A stretch of 64,000 bases of DNA, from NCBI RefSeq assembly GCF_022605165.1, contig NC_063069.1, forward strand, positions 3,038,001 to 3,102,000, given 5' to 3'. Made by a program: the position numbers and the translations under genes. Under the pieces are notes generated by a model. The model made no database searches. It was not told the origin of the DNA and saw only the letters and a list, made by a program, of their open reading frames with translations. The DNA is from Purpureocillium takamizusanense (Eukaryota > Ascomycota > Sordariomycetes > Hypocreales > Ophiocordycipitaceae). Positions 1 through 12,439 of this stretch are shown in pieces; position 1 is the first letter of the stretch, and each line of letters opens with the position of its first letter.

Positions 1-1700
1 CCTTCAACCAGCAGTAGCGGACGTTCTTGGCCCGAGCTGGGGAGGTATGTAGAGCAGCGCGTCTCGTGCTGCTCTCGCGGCTGTGCCGATGCTCGCAAAA
101 GTAGGCCCGGAACCCGTGGTGTTGTATGCTTCCTTACGGGGCTTGCGTTAGATGCCGGCCAATGGCCTTGACAACAACTCTAGACGGGTGGGACTGACTT
201 GGTCGGCACAAGGTTGATCTCAGGCTGGTTGGTGTAAGCCAGGCCGGTGTGCAAGCCCAAAGCCAAAAGGCTCGGACCGTTGCAGCCAGGACAGAGGAGG
301 TGTCAATTGTATCCCCGGACAGGGGCGACCGTCGAGGCTCACGATGCTGCCGGGCCACTCCCTGGAAACGAGCATGCGCGAGTGCGATGCGAGGAGGTGT
401 CGGTTGGGAAATAGGGGGGGGGGGGGCTGCTGCCAGCCTTCAGCCTGTCTGTCCAAGGACGTCGTCCCCCGATGGTGCCTGAGAGGTAGGTATGGGCGCT
501 ACCGTACGTGCTGCCCACTCGAGGACCGTGAGCTAGGTGCCTTGGCCTGTGAGGTCAGTGAGGGTGCCGACTTATGCCATTACTCGGCAGTCCCGAGTCC
601 GGACGTGAGGCAATGGCAAGTTCCGGCCGAAAGCGCTGGGTGCGTCTCACTTGTCTGACAGTCGGTCTCGTACCCAGCCAGGCACGTACGCTGAGCAAGC
701 CAACTCGTTGCCGTCCTGTCGAAAACGGGGAGGAAGGAGCACCTCCGCGGGCTAGTGGTCGCAAGCGGAGACGAGTACTACTAAATAAGTTATTAGCTAC
801 CTTGGTAACTAAGTACCTTTGTCTCTCGTATGTCAACCCGAGAGAATAGGTATGCGTGACGAAGCACTTGACTTGGGCGAAGGGACACAGCAAGGCGGCA
901 GCAACTCCATCAGGATTGGGTAGGTTAGTAGCTACTGTGCCTGATACGCTTTAGCGACCTTGGTTCTCGCCACGACCAGTCTGGGCTTCTTGCTACGCCC
1001 AGGTAGGCTTCGAGCAGCAACGGGGGAAAGGCTGCGAAAGGGACATGGCAGTGCCATCCATAACATCGCCCATGCAACGGTCCTGGGAACGGATGAACGG
1101 CAAAGCGGTGGCTCGACGACTTCCATCAATCATCCAGCCATATACGCCTACAGCAATGCACCGCAGCCATGTGCAAGGCAAGAGGAGTTGGCTGCCCGCT
1201 GCGCTGCCGGCTGACAAGAGCGGGCAGCCAGGGCCAAGACATTTCTGCGAGGATCACTCTGGCGTCGTTGTAGTCTTTGCCATGCACACCTCTTTGGGCT
1301 GCGATCGCCTTCTGTCGGCTCGTTGCCATCCAAGACCAGCTGCGCTGGACAGCCGCTCCTCGCAGCCACGCACACGGAGTGCGAAGAGAGGGGGCGGCGT
1401 TGGCGGCGGCGGCGGCGGCGGCGCGGAGGCATGGAAGACGCAGACGGCGACGACGACGACGACGACAGCAGAGAGAGGGGGGAACAGAATGGGCGGGCCT
1501 GGGGCGTCGTCAACCGCGAACGCGAACGGTGCGCCAATGCGCCGCCCGCTCATGGGTGCAGGCGTCTGGTTGGCAGACGATGCACCAAATGGCTTGGGAC
1601 ATGGTGCTGAGAACAGTGAAGATGGCTGCGACGGTGGGTGGGCATGGTGTGTGGCGTGGTGTGGTGAGCTCTCAGTGCTTCTCTTCGGGCAGTCAATTGA

Positions 1701-1727
1701 GGCGAGGCGAGGCGAGGCGAGGCGAGG
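1701..1727. repeat. GGCGA minisatellite
   Basis: About five tandem GGCGA units. It is a short simple repeat in the gene-free left part of the window. Confidence 0.85.
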
Positions 1728-4700
1728 AGGGGTGGCCGAGGCGCGGTCGGCGCGAACACGGGGGGCGTCTGCCTTGCCTCGCCCACCCTGGCTGGTTCCA
1801 ACGAGAGAAGCGGCAAGGTACCTGCACCGCCCGCAGCCATATGGTGGGTGCGCACGTACCTTGGTACCTCATGCGGGACCTGCCTGCGCTACGGCAAGGC
1901 ACCACCACCCAATGCCATAGCGGACCACCTCACGGCATGGCTGCTTGCCCACAGGGCCAGGCAGACGACAGGTTGGGCCGGACGAGGATGAGGATGGTGG
2001 TGAAGAGGGATGCGGAGCAGCGAGTTCCAGGTAGTAAGTACTAGGTACCGTTTGCCGAGCGAGCATGTACCGATTGTTCCCACAGAACTTTGGCGAGCCT
2101 CCAAGTCGCTGTAATGGAGACGTGACAGGTGTAGTACCTCTCGCAGCATCTGAGTCCTTGTGCGATGCGAGGTGCTACTGCTTCGTAGGTTTGTAGTACA
2201 GGCATTAACTCGCACCTGCACGCACCTCCAGCAACTGCTCCTGCATTTTTGGTTGCCCCCTTCTCTAATCAGCGGCGGACGAAGCACGAGGGCGCAGTGC
2301 CGCATCCAATCGAAAAGGTACCAGGCCTGGCGAGGCGGCATTCCACGACAACGTGCCAAGGAAGTACCCAATGTAGCTACAGATTTGACGAAAGAGCTGA
2401 CGTCCATGTTGGAGCCGTGATGGCGGTGGATGGAACCTCTCTCGCCTGCGGCAGCCAGCACTTCCGCGAACAGCAGGCTGGACGGACACAGAAGGGGAGG
2501 GGCCCCGCCAACAAGCCACGCAACAGAGCAGCCACACGCAGCGCCAATGCTTGACCCACCATCCCACCAATCCACCAACCCCCAGAGGCGCCCACAGGCA
2601 CCAAAGGCAAAGAAGCAAGATACCAGTACGTGTCTCCATACAGGTACCATAGGTAGGTAGGTACTAGTAGTATGTACCTAAGGTCTACCTCGGCAGATAC
2701 CAAGATAGCTGTGTACCTTTAGTAGGTAGCCAGAGAAAACCCAGCATGGAATGGCTTGGCGGGCAAAGGTGCCCTGGGCCCCACCCTCTTCCATCCCGCC
2801 TTAGTACTAAGCTGAGTGCAGTCCAGCCAGCGTACTAAGTGCGTGAGGTGCAGTGCCGCGCAAATGGGACCCTCGCATCCTCGTCGTCTCTGGCATGCTG
2901 GTTGGCCTGCCCGGGACCTGATGAGCATGGCAACAAAGGGCGGCGTGGGAGGGCAAAGTACGTACCCACCCGCTGCCACTGCGCCCTCTGCCAGCGGCAC
3001 CCCGGGGCCCACGTCTCGCCCCGCCAGTCAGTCGAGTGGCAGGGATCAATGATCGCTGCAACGGCTGGCTCCTCTGGCCCTTTGCCCGGACCCGGCAGTG
3101 CACGGCGCAGTGCTACCACTCCTGGTGGAGTCAGTTGTGGGCTGGCGGAGTCTGGCAACCTCTGTGTGGTGGACTGGACCTGGTGGTGGTGGAGGAGGAG
3201 GAACTGATGAGGGGATGGGGGATGAAGCAAGGATGATGGATGCATGGATGAAAAAGGATGGATGGCGGACCAATCGATTGGTTACGAGGATGCCTCGCTG
3301 TCGGGGGAGGGCCAACCGATGCCTGCTCGATGTGACGGGTGGATCTGGATTCCGTCGGCATGGTGCTGCTGTGGAGAGGCAACCTCGGACTTTTCCGACG
3401 ACAGCTTCTTTCTGACCTTGGTCTCGCGAATAACTACCTCGCGCGCTCTGTATCTGCTACCTCAATCCTTGAGACTGCGTGCGCTGTAAGACAGGCTTCT
3501 GATGAGGGCAATATGATCTTTGCCGAATCAGTAGCCTGTCGTCGTCGTCGTGTTGGACGTGTACGGACAACAAGACTCATGACACGAGGCGAGGGCATCC
3601 CTCACTGCGTTCTATTGCATTGAGTGTTCTATTCACCACCATGACAATCCCCCTCCTTCGCATGAGGGGCTATCACCACTACGACCAGTACCTCTCGCTG
3701 TGCGCGGTACATGCACTTGAGGGCACGGAGAACGTATGCGCACCTTGACATGCACGCCCCGCGCCCCGCTCAAGTCGCAGACTACAGCCCGGCCGACAAC
3801 CGAATGGCAGGCCAACAAGGGAGGGAGGCTACCCCCGGCTGCCGCTCGTGCTCCTCCCAGGTCGTCTTCATACGAGTTTCTTTCTGCCAGACACCACCAC
3901 TCTGGGTCAGCGCCCAGCGTACATATGCCCGCGTCATTCTCAGGGAGGACTCTGTCCCCGACGCATCCACGGTCGGCCGACCAAAGCCCCTTCTCAGCTC
4001 TTCGCCTTTCCGAGGGGGGCCGGGGGTCGCGTCCATTGAGAAGGCATTGATGAATGAGGCGCTTACCCCAACATGGCGCGACGATGCATCGCTGTGGCCC
4101 CGGTGGGGCTCGCTCCTAGCATCAAGTCTCGGTGCTGCCGCCGCCACGCGAGTGCGCGGGTGCGCATTCATCATCGCCCAGCAATAAAACGACCGATGGT
4201 GCTCGCTGTTTGCGGCGAGGCAGCCAATTCCTTCCTTGGTTTTTTCCTTCTTTCCCTTTTGTGCGAGTCCGGTTCCTCCGATTTCCGCAACGTGGCCATT
4301 GATTGGTCCAGAAAGTGGCTTCGTCCATGCGGACTACTAAGGAATTGAACCTGCAGGCCGCGTGGGGTCTTCGGCAGTTGTGCATGATTCCGGCATGAAT
4401 CCGACTGTCAAACAAAGCACTGCGCGCGTCCTAACTTAGCACCAACGTAGCACTTTCTTCTCCGTGATGCTAACTAACTACCGCAAGCCCTGCCATGAGA
4501 AGCCTCGCGCAGGGCTCTATAGGTTCTCTCAGCACGCACACGCGTCGTTGGCGCGCCAGGTCACCCGCCGCCTAGGTGTCATCAAGAGCTTGCTTGCCTC
4601 CCACAGTTTGGCACGGGAGGATTTGCCTCGCGGGCGCGGGCAACCTTATCTCGAGACACACGTGGAGCAAGGGACCGCCGCGAAACCACGCCTATGTAGC

Positions 4701-6268
4701 ACTTGGTCTCTGCGCCAATGCAGACCGACGGCAAGGAATACCGGCGCAACTGCAGTGCGGCTCCAGATGCCATAATCGATGGGGGAAAGATGGGGATGCT
4801 GCCCTCGCCCTGCCAAATACGATAATCTGACCTACCAGTCTCTCGGCGGGCGGCCTTCGTGTTATTCCAGGGCTTTTCGACTGTCAATCATTAGGTAGGT
4901 GGTGTGCACCCGCTTCTTGCTGTCCCTGCTTGGACGAGTGTTATTAGTCTGTCCGAATTCCCCACCTTATTAGTGTCTGGCGTTGTTGCCACAATGGCGC
5001 GCTGAAGAGGCCACAAATCTGGCCACACTGCAAATCGAGGCAGCTACCAATACTAGGTAGGGTAGGTACCTACGCTCAGCGGCTGATACATGCGGGCCGC
5101 ACATCGCACGCCTTGGCAGGTTTGGCGAATGGTTTTTGATTCGAACACTGGCAACTGTGCACTGCACGTGCAGGTAGGCGGGCTGGCAGACCTCATGGCG
5201 CCAGGGCCAGAGAGAGGCCTGGCGCAAGGATGGCCGGCTCGGTTCAGCGCTGGGAAATGGCGGCAGGTTGCTAAGGACGGACAGAAAAGGGTCCCCCCTA
5301 CTCGAAGACTGGGCACGTTGACCAGGGAGAGTCGAGGTGATTTCCGCCCCCAGCGCCGTTCCCGGAATGCAAGGGGGGACGAAGGAATACCCTTATACGG
5401 GCGATACAGGATTGCTATATTCTGGACACGAGGCATTCATGCGTCCCCGGCGGGCAGGCATGCTAGTTACTCGCATGCAAGTATCTTACGTAGCAATGAA
5501 TGCGGATGCCATCGTGCAGCACAGCGGGGAGAGACACGACACGGAAGATGCAAGCTGAAAAAAGGCGGGGCGCGGACTAGACGACCGTTTCCGTCTTCCT
5601 TCAAATGTTCCTACTACTAGGTAAGGTACACCTGGCAGCACATACATGCCTTAGCTCCTTTCCCCCGTGACAGGCCTGCAGGGCTGGCGAGCAACGGCGA
5701 GCTCCTCAGCACGGATCCGACACAGCGCCCAGACAAGATAGATATAGTACCCTACTAACCTAGTGGAGGTACCTACCTTGGGTAAGGAGATTGGTTAACT
5801 TGGTAGTATTTCACTCGTGCTAACTACAGGTACCTACCGTACTCCGGAGACGTTCTTTGCGTTACTTAGTAAGTTGCTATAGTACCTACCTGATGTGATG
5901 CATGCAATACCTTGGTAGTATATTGTAGACTGTGCATTAGTACGGTATACACGTCGAGGGAAAAGGAATCTGCTATGTTAGTAGGTGGCAGGTCCGAGCT
6001 GGGCCCAGCACTGCGCCAGGGATGGGCGGGGAGGCTTCTTCTTGGAAGGCATGTCGCGGAGGAGACTGGGACGGCCCAGGTTGCTTCACACCAACGGCGT
6101 TTGTTTTTTGAGTCGACGACCCGCCAGGTCGCTGCCACTACATCTGCGTCGCGCTCGAGGGGTTTTCCGCTCCGCCCACGCCCGTCGCTCCCGCCCGCGC
6201 CCGCGCCCACGCCACCGCCGCCGCCGCCGCTCACACCCCTGCGAATGGCGGGATGGAACCGTGGAGAT

Positions 6269-6295
6269 GGCGGCGGCGGCGGCGGCGGCGGCGGG
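6269..6295. repeat. GGC trinucleotide repeat
   Basis: Nearly perfect GGC/CGG repeat in non-coding DNA. A related GCC tract lies just upstream near 6210-6230. Confidence 0.85.
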
Positions 6296-7506
6296 GCGCT
6301 CGACCTCGAGCCATGGACAACCAGCAGGGAAGCCTTTCACTGGAAGGAGGGGCCTGTCTGGCTCCCAGAATCCAACGCCCGCCGGGCAACTTGGGCCAAT
6401 ACGCACACATACACACACACACAGGTACCTTGCCGCGGGTACATACGAAGCGCCCAAAAAATAGTTAGTGCCTTGAGTAAGAGACCTGCCTGTCACATTT
6501 CACCGAGAAAGGGGCAACCTCGCGGCGCGACAGGCCGTGATGATGCGCGCCGGTCGTCGCCAACCCCTGCGCGGCAGGGGAGCCTGTAGCACCCCCAAGA
6601 CGACCCCCCCCCCCCACTCCCTCTTCTCTTCACTCAGCTCAGATCCAAGGCGATCGGGTGGGTGTCGATCCGCACAACGACCGTGCAGTTGCGACCTTGT
6701 ACCGCACTAATTGCCCTGGCACCGTCCGGTCCATTGCCTGCTATTTCGAAGAAATCAGTCCACTGTCAGAGCCCAACTGCGTGCCGCTGGTATTACTACC
6801 CTATGCACCTACTAACTTGCTAACTTCATAGGTAAGGGGTACAGGGCATTTGGAGAGCGACCCACGTACCCGGTAGCAAGTCTCAGAATTTGGTACGTTG
6901 AGCTATCAACCTTCCATTTGTCACCAACACGGCCATCATGAAGAACCCAGAGAACTTTGGGTGCTGATCAGCTAGTTGGGCAGGTCAGGTGCTTACCTGC
7001 CTGGCATGGATACTGCATGTCTGTTGCGCCATGGGTAGCAGGCAGAGCTGACTGGCTGATACCTTAACATACTGGTGAACTACCAGTAGTACCTTATCCT
7101 CGACGCAAGTCACGACTGAGGGAGAGGGCGGGCGCCAGTGGGAATCGCGGGGACCTTGCAGCACCCAATCTGACGGACAGCAGCCTGATTCGCAACGCTA
7201 GCTGTAGAGACGGACGCAGGGCGCAGATCCCGACAGCGGCCCCGGGCCCCCCCTCCCATGCGAACCAACAACACATGGCGAAGCGCACGCGACGACGATG
7301 TCTTTGGTGTTGTAGGCTGCATGCGGCGGCGCAAGCATAGGTACGAAATAGGAGAATGAGGCACTTGTTGTTGCGCCAAAGGTACGAAACAGGATCGTGT
7401 GCGAGGCACGCCGTGCACCAGATGGCCGCTCTGGAGGGCAGGGCCTGCCTGCCCGGCATGACGGAAATCTGGAATGAGAGTCCCCTCGGCCGCGCCGACC
7501 TTGACC

Positions 7507-7524
7507 GGGGGGGGGGGGGGGGGG
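7507..7524. repeat. Poly-G run of 18 bases
   Basis: An uninterrupted run of 18 G lies in non-coding DNA. Such runs are hard to sequence, so the exact length is uncertain. Shorter runs of the same type occur near 414-427, 6606-6616 and 38338-38348. Confidence 0.9.
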
Positions 7525-9587
7525 CGCTCTGGACGGGGGCGCTTCGCATCCGGCGGCGCCGTGTCCGTGCTTGCGTTTGTTTGCAGGCCAAAACCGTCCC
7601 TTCTGCCCTGCTGCTCCAGTGGATGCGATCGTCGACCAGCGGTGGGCCGCGGCTGCGCGCACTGACCCTGCCGCTCCTTGTCCTTCCAAGGTTGAGCTTG
7701 CGCTTGGACGGAAATGGCAGTACTACGAACTCGGCATCTGCGTGTTGCACAACGTACTAGGTACCAAGGTAGGTCACCTCGGTATACTGTAGTTCCATGT
7801 ACCCACTACTAAAATACATTGGTCCTGACTGACCTCATTCATCCCGGCACCCACGGTGACATCCAAAACCAGAATAAGAAGACGAAGACGAAGAGAAGAA
7901 GAAGAAGAGCGTGGTCCAAACCCGCGCACAACAACTTCACAACCGCACGTACTCGACAAACAGCCTGCATTCATTCTCGTCACCGCCACGCTGCCTTGTG
8001 CTGTGTGTGGTAGTTGATCAAGCTGGACCTTGGTCGCAGGCTTATACTGACTGCTCAAGCCTTGGCGAGAGATTGCTGCACCCATTCCCACCATGTCCCC
8101 CGAAATCAACACCACCTTACCTCACTACAGGTACTACCTGTCCCCTCCCTCAGATGCGCCGCCGTATCTGCGGCACACCGATGCGCGATCCATTCCGTCC
8201 GTGCCGTTGCGGAACCTCTCTCTGTCTCTCGTACGATTCCCCTCCGCCCTAACCGCATCTACCTGTGGCTCGCCCCCCTCCCCGCCCAATTGATGATGAA
8301 AGAGCTGTCCGATGCGACCACCATCTTCGGTCGTCGCAATGGCCTGGAGCTGGCTAACTTATTAGCTCGCCGTCGACCTGCTGGCTGCAGTGGTCCGTCC
8401 CCCTTCCCTGAAGCCCCCAGCCATTGATTGCATCGAACCGGACCCTGTTGCACCACCGCCCGTTGCCCGCTCTTTGTTCGTCGTGGTGCAACCAGGGAGT
8501 TTTGTGGGCGAGACGAGGCACAGAGACTGTAGGAGGAAGAAACACGCCCCCTTCTTGTCTTGACGCGCGTATAATCTTGAGTTGTCGCCCGTCCTACGGC
8601 ACTGTACCATGTTGCTGCCGCACAAACGGCGAGCCGCCTACAGCACGTCCACTCTTGCCACCGCGAGCACTCGCTCCGCGCCCGACGGTGACAGACTTTG
8701 AGGCCATGCCCAGCCGTCCCCTCTCAAGCATCGTACTATGTATAGACGTGCGATGCATCCGCCTGCCGTCTCGTCGCCCTCAGGCTATAGTATAGTATAT
8801 ACCACTACGTCACGGCGCAGCAATCAGTCGCCAATGCCCACCCATGGCCAACTTTTTGAGGCTTCAGCAGGCAAGCCTTGCCGGACGAGACTGCCGCGCT
8901 TCACCTCCCCTCCCTTCGGGGTCGCCGAGGCCTCTGGTCTCAACCACATGTCGCAAGATTAACGTCCCGGCCCGGGCGCCACCGACCCGACGATCTCCTG
9001 CCGTGCCCTTGTCTTCCTCCGCACGGAGGTTCCGGCGTCACGGGCCGCCCAAGCCAACAAGAGTCTGTCCAGTACGCCAGGGTCACATTGCCGAGAGAGC
9101 TTGCGTATGTAGAGACGAGTATTTAGTCGCCAAATGCCTATATGCGTGCCCACTTGCTTGTCCATGCTTGCGCCGGCGGAGGACCTACGGACTATCGTGT
9201 CCTTTACCCAACCATTGGCGACCACCACTAGCCCCTATCCCCCCCTCCCCCCCCCTCTCCTTGCCTACTCTACCCCGTGATGCTTCGTCCGTGGTGCAAG
9301 CTGCTTCAACTCGACCCACCTAGCGGCCACTGTCCATGCAGGTACGAAGTGCTTGGCACAATAAGAACCATCAGGCAGGGGGAGTGACCTGCCTGTCCGC
9401 CAATATATTAGCCCATGAACCCTTAGAGAGGCTTTCGGCTCTCTGCTCCCCCCGGCCCCGATCTTTAGGGGTCCAAAGAATCAGGGGGTGCTCTCGTGCG
9501 GCATGTGGTGTGAGTCCGTTGCTGCCCATCAGGCAATTCCAGTTTCACCACCCTTGGTCGCCAAATCGTACTTACTCGTGCGCCTTA

Positions 9588-11827
9588 TCATCCGGCGGCG
9601 TCGAAAAACCAGGGCTCATCGCCCAGACCGTAGACGCGACCAGGCACCCGCATCGGAACCGGCACGACGTCTTTGAAGACGCTCAGGTCGGCCGCCGAGC
9701 CGCCTTTGCTAGCCTCTTGGGTATGGAGCCCCTGAACCGGGATCACAATACCGCATTCCCAGTTTCGAATATTCAGTTTAGCCTTGCCTGACTTCCTATC
9801 CTTCACCACGCGACCCCTACATGGGCGATCGATCGTCAGCTGGAGGCTTGCATCATACCGGCCTCTCGGCTTCTGACAGGAGTCACCACGTACCAGGCGC
9901 TTTCTGACAGGTTGGCACTTCCCACGTATGCCCAGGCGGGCCCGGTGTTTGGGTTGGATCCCCCATCAGAGCTTCCCTCTGCTTCTTCATCTTCCCTGCG
10001 CACGAAAATGACCTTGCTGTGCATGAGGAGTCCGTCCCGCGTGTTGACACAGTCGCGGACAAGCTCTCTCGGAAAGCCGGGAGAATGCCACCACTTCCGC
10101 TGAAGGCAAATTGTTCCCGCAGCCTAGCACAAGAGGTAGGTCACATCGCAATTAGCTCAATATCACGCTGCGCCGGAGCACCCTGGCCACCTACCCCTTT
10201 GCCACCCCTGCTGTCAGATATCGTTTTGCTTGTTGGAAAATAGATGCGAAAGCAATCCTTGAGTTCCCGTGACGGGTTTAACCGCTTGTCGCTAAGCTTG
10301 CGACCGGCTCTCGCGCTGTATGACTTCACTCCGTCGTCGCCTGTGTCGCATCAGATATAGGCCGCACTGAATGGGATTGGCAAATGGGCAGAAGAGTGGA
10401 AGATGCCCGGCGACTGCGAGGCCCCATACGGCGAGGTGAGCGTCCTTACCTCGACAAGCATTATACATGGCCTCGACCAATTCAGTCTTGATCGATCCAA
10501 GGGATGCACACTGGTGAACAAGCGTCAGCACGACCTTATCGATACCTAGAAAGCATTAGAGGCATACTATCATGTCGACTTGGACTTGCCCTTTTGTCGC
10601 CAGCCCGAGCCTGGAGATTGTAGCCGCAAGACCACAGTGTCCTGGGTTCAATATTAGTCTCCAGGCTATTTCAATGGTCCGGTGTAATCGAGAGAACGAA
10701 CCAGCACCGTTGATGGCTTCATCGGTATGACCGCCCGGTCTGCAACTGTTAGAAATTCGGCGAAAGCCGCTGCTAAAATGCGCAGGGTAACTTGCCTGCT
10801 GTTGACAAAGCCCAGACGGGCTGTTCTTGAAAAATCGAAGTTTGACAGACTGTCAATCATCTTATTGTCAACTTCCATAGCTTGAAGGAAGTGTTTTAGT
10901 TGAAGACTGAAATCTGTTGGCGAGTGATTCGCGGCTTTGTCTAGACGCGGTAAGTCTATGATGAAGACCATCTGCCGGGTTTATCAGCTGGTTCATCAAC
11001 GCCGTGTGAGTGAACGTCCAGGGAGTTCCTACGTTCTCCATTACGCCACTCTCGCCCCAGTCGTATGGCACGAGGTTGCCGGTGGGAACGACAAGACGTA
11101 AGTAGTCTTTATACTTGAGCAGTTGCAACTTGGAGTGCATGGAGCCTGGGCCATTCATTGGCGGAAAGCAGAACCTAACACCAGGTGGTGCATTCGCACG
11201 CATCTCTCCTTTCTGTGAAGCTGGATGTCAGAGTGCCTGTCTCGGACGCTGCGGAACTTTTGTATGACATGCCTGCTGCTCGTCTGCAGCGAAAGCCGCC
11301 AGAAGGAGCTTGGTCCTGCTCATGTCCAACTTGGAGAGCAGCCAGCCCTCGTCCCATTGAAAAGACGACAACATGGCCAGCATCAGCTGGTCCTTCTGCA
11401 GCACCTCTTCAATCTTGATGTCCTCGTTGGTTCGTGGGTAGCCACGTGCCCACGTTCGCTTCACAGTTCCGTCCGGATACGGCACTGGCGGTAGATGATT
11501 GACCGTATTTGGCGATTCGCGTGTCTCCGTGCCGATATTTTGTGTCTTCTGCTTCTTTGGCGGAGGCACTTGGATGACGTCGTCGTCCTCGCTAGCCACA
11601 GCCTGTCGACGTTTGGCGCCCAGTCGGGCGAGCCGTTCTGCTTCCATCGTCTTACGGTCCAAGGCTGTTAGATTGAAGGGGTCATCCTTCGCCGCAGTAG
11701 GCCGCGGCTTTGTCGGTTGACTTGGCGGCGACAACTCGGTTTGGTCCTGCAGTGACAACGCGATGGCATATCGCAGTCTTTCGTCGTCATCGGCATCGCC
11801 GCCTGGCTTGTCCGGCATGGTGGCCAT
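9588..11827 (-). CDS. tdp1: Tyrosyl-DNA phosphodiesterase 1 (Tdp1)
   Basis: Nuclear DNA-repair enzyme of the phospholipase D superfamily. It hydrolyses the phosphotyrosyl bond left by trapped topoisomerase I, and related 3' blocks. Nine exons give 560 codons with an intact frame: 11273-11827, 11033-11212, 10796-10971, 10708-10739, 10568-10641, 10450-10510, 10195-10340, 9894-10123 and 9588-9816. Both catalytic HKD half-sites are visible: GSMHSKLQLLKY followed by VVPTGNLVPYDWGE, and LLMHSKVIFVRRE followed by GSANLSESAW. The N-terminus carries an acidic segment and a UIM-like ERLRYAIALSLQDQ, common in fungal Tdp1. The C-terminus has RNWECGIVIPV and ends in PWFFDAAG. Introns 10740-10795 and 11213-11272 begin with GC instead of GT; the first has a perfect AG|GCAAGT donor and a CTAAC branch site. 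The start at 11827 (MATMPDKP) is chosen as the first Met just before the UIM. An in-frame upstream Met at 12145 would add 106 unconserved residues. The gene is divergent from the oxidoreductase at 12440. Confidence 0.93.
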
Positions 11828-12439
11828 GGTAAACAGCTCGATTCTACTTGGCTCAGTGACCGGCGGGAATGAACTTGTCGGCGCACAGTGAAAATGTCCT
11901 GCCTGCCTAGGTGGCTTGTCGAGAACCCAGGCCGTCGAACCTATGGCGTTGCTTGTGGTGACGTTCGGTGACACGTGCTCACGTGATAGCGCGTGTATGC
12001 TGTGCACGGAGACACTAACTGGCCTGTTCGTCTCACGTGGAGTCATAGGTGGCTCATACGGTCTAGGGTATGCGGCGCCTTGGGGTACCAGCAGACTCGG
12101 AATGAAAATAACGTATGAGTAAATGGCACCTCCCCCCCGGCGCAAGGCACATATATGGCGATTCAGCTTTAAATTGCGCGGCTGCAGTATCTTTGCTGAG
12201 TTTCACGGGTAGAATGTTCCCCGTACAAATTTAGTGGCAATATTGGGTGGAAGACTGCAACATTCCGTGGCGTCGAGCCTGTCCGCCCACATACATTGAA
12301 TGGATCAATGACGTATAAGACCTCCCCAACCCATATGAAGACGCATCCGTGTGCCGCCATGACCAACCATCATCGCTTCCTGCCCAGGCCACGCATGCCT
12401 TGCATCTCAATACACAAATCGACGGGCCTGTAACACGAC
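11828..12439. promoter_or_regulatory. Divergent spacer between tdp1 and the FAD oxidoreductase
   Basis: About 610 bp lie between the two divergent start codons, so the spacer probably carries both promoters. It contains a CACGTG-like word near 11971 (acacgtgctcacgtgat) that could bind bHLH factors. The regulatory role is inference. Confidence 0.45.

Larger units (their letters stand above)
1..9587. other. Gene-free GC-rich stretch
   Basis: No open frame here resembles a known family, and none shows fungal intron and exon structure. The open frames that exist are arginine/proline/alanine-rich and overlap on both strands, as expected by chance in GC-rich DNA. The stretch holds G and C homopolymers, GGC and GGCGA repeats, and many TACCTAGGTA/GGTACC-type words (for example 2641-2720, 5050-5070, 5745-5900). 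A non-coding RNA or a fast-evolving short gene cannot be excluded. Confidence 0.6.

Noticed and set aside
1045..1920. Plus-strand open frame of 291 codons
   Set aside because: It runs through GGC and GGCGA repeats, has chance-like composition and no conserved block.
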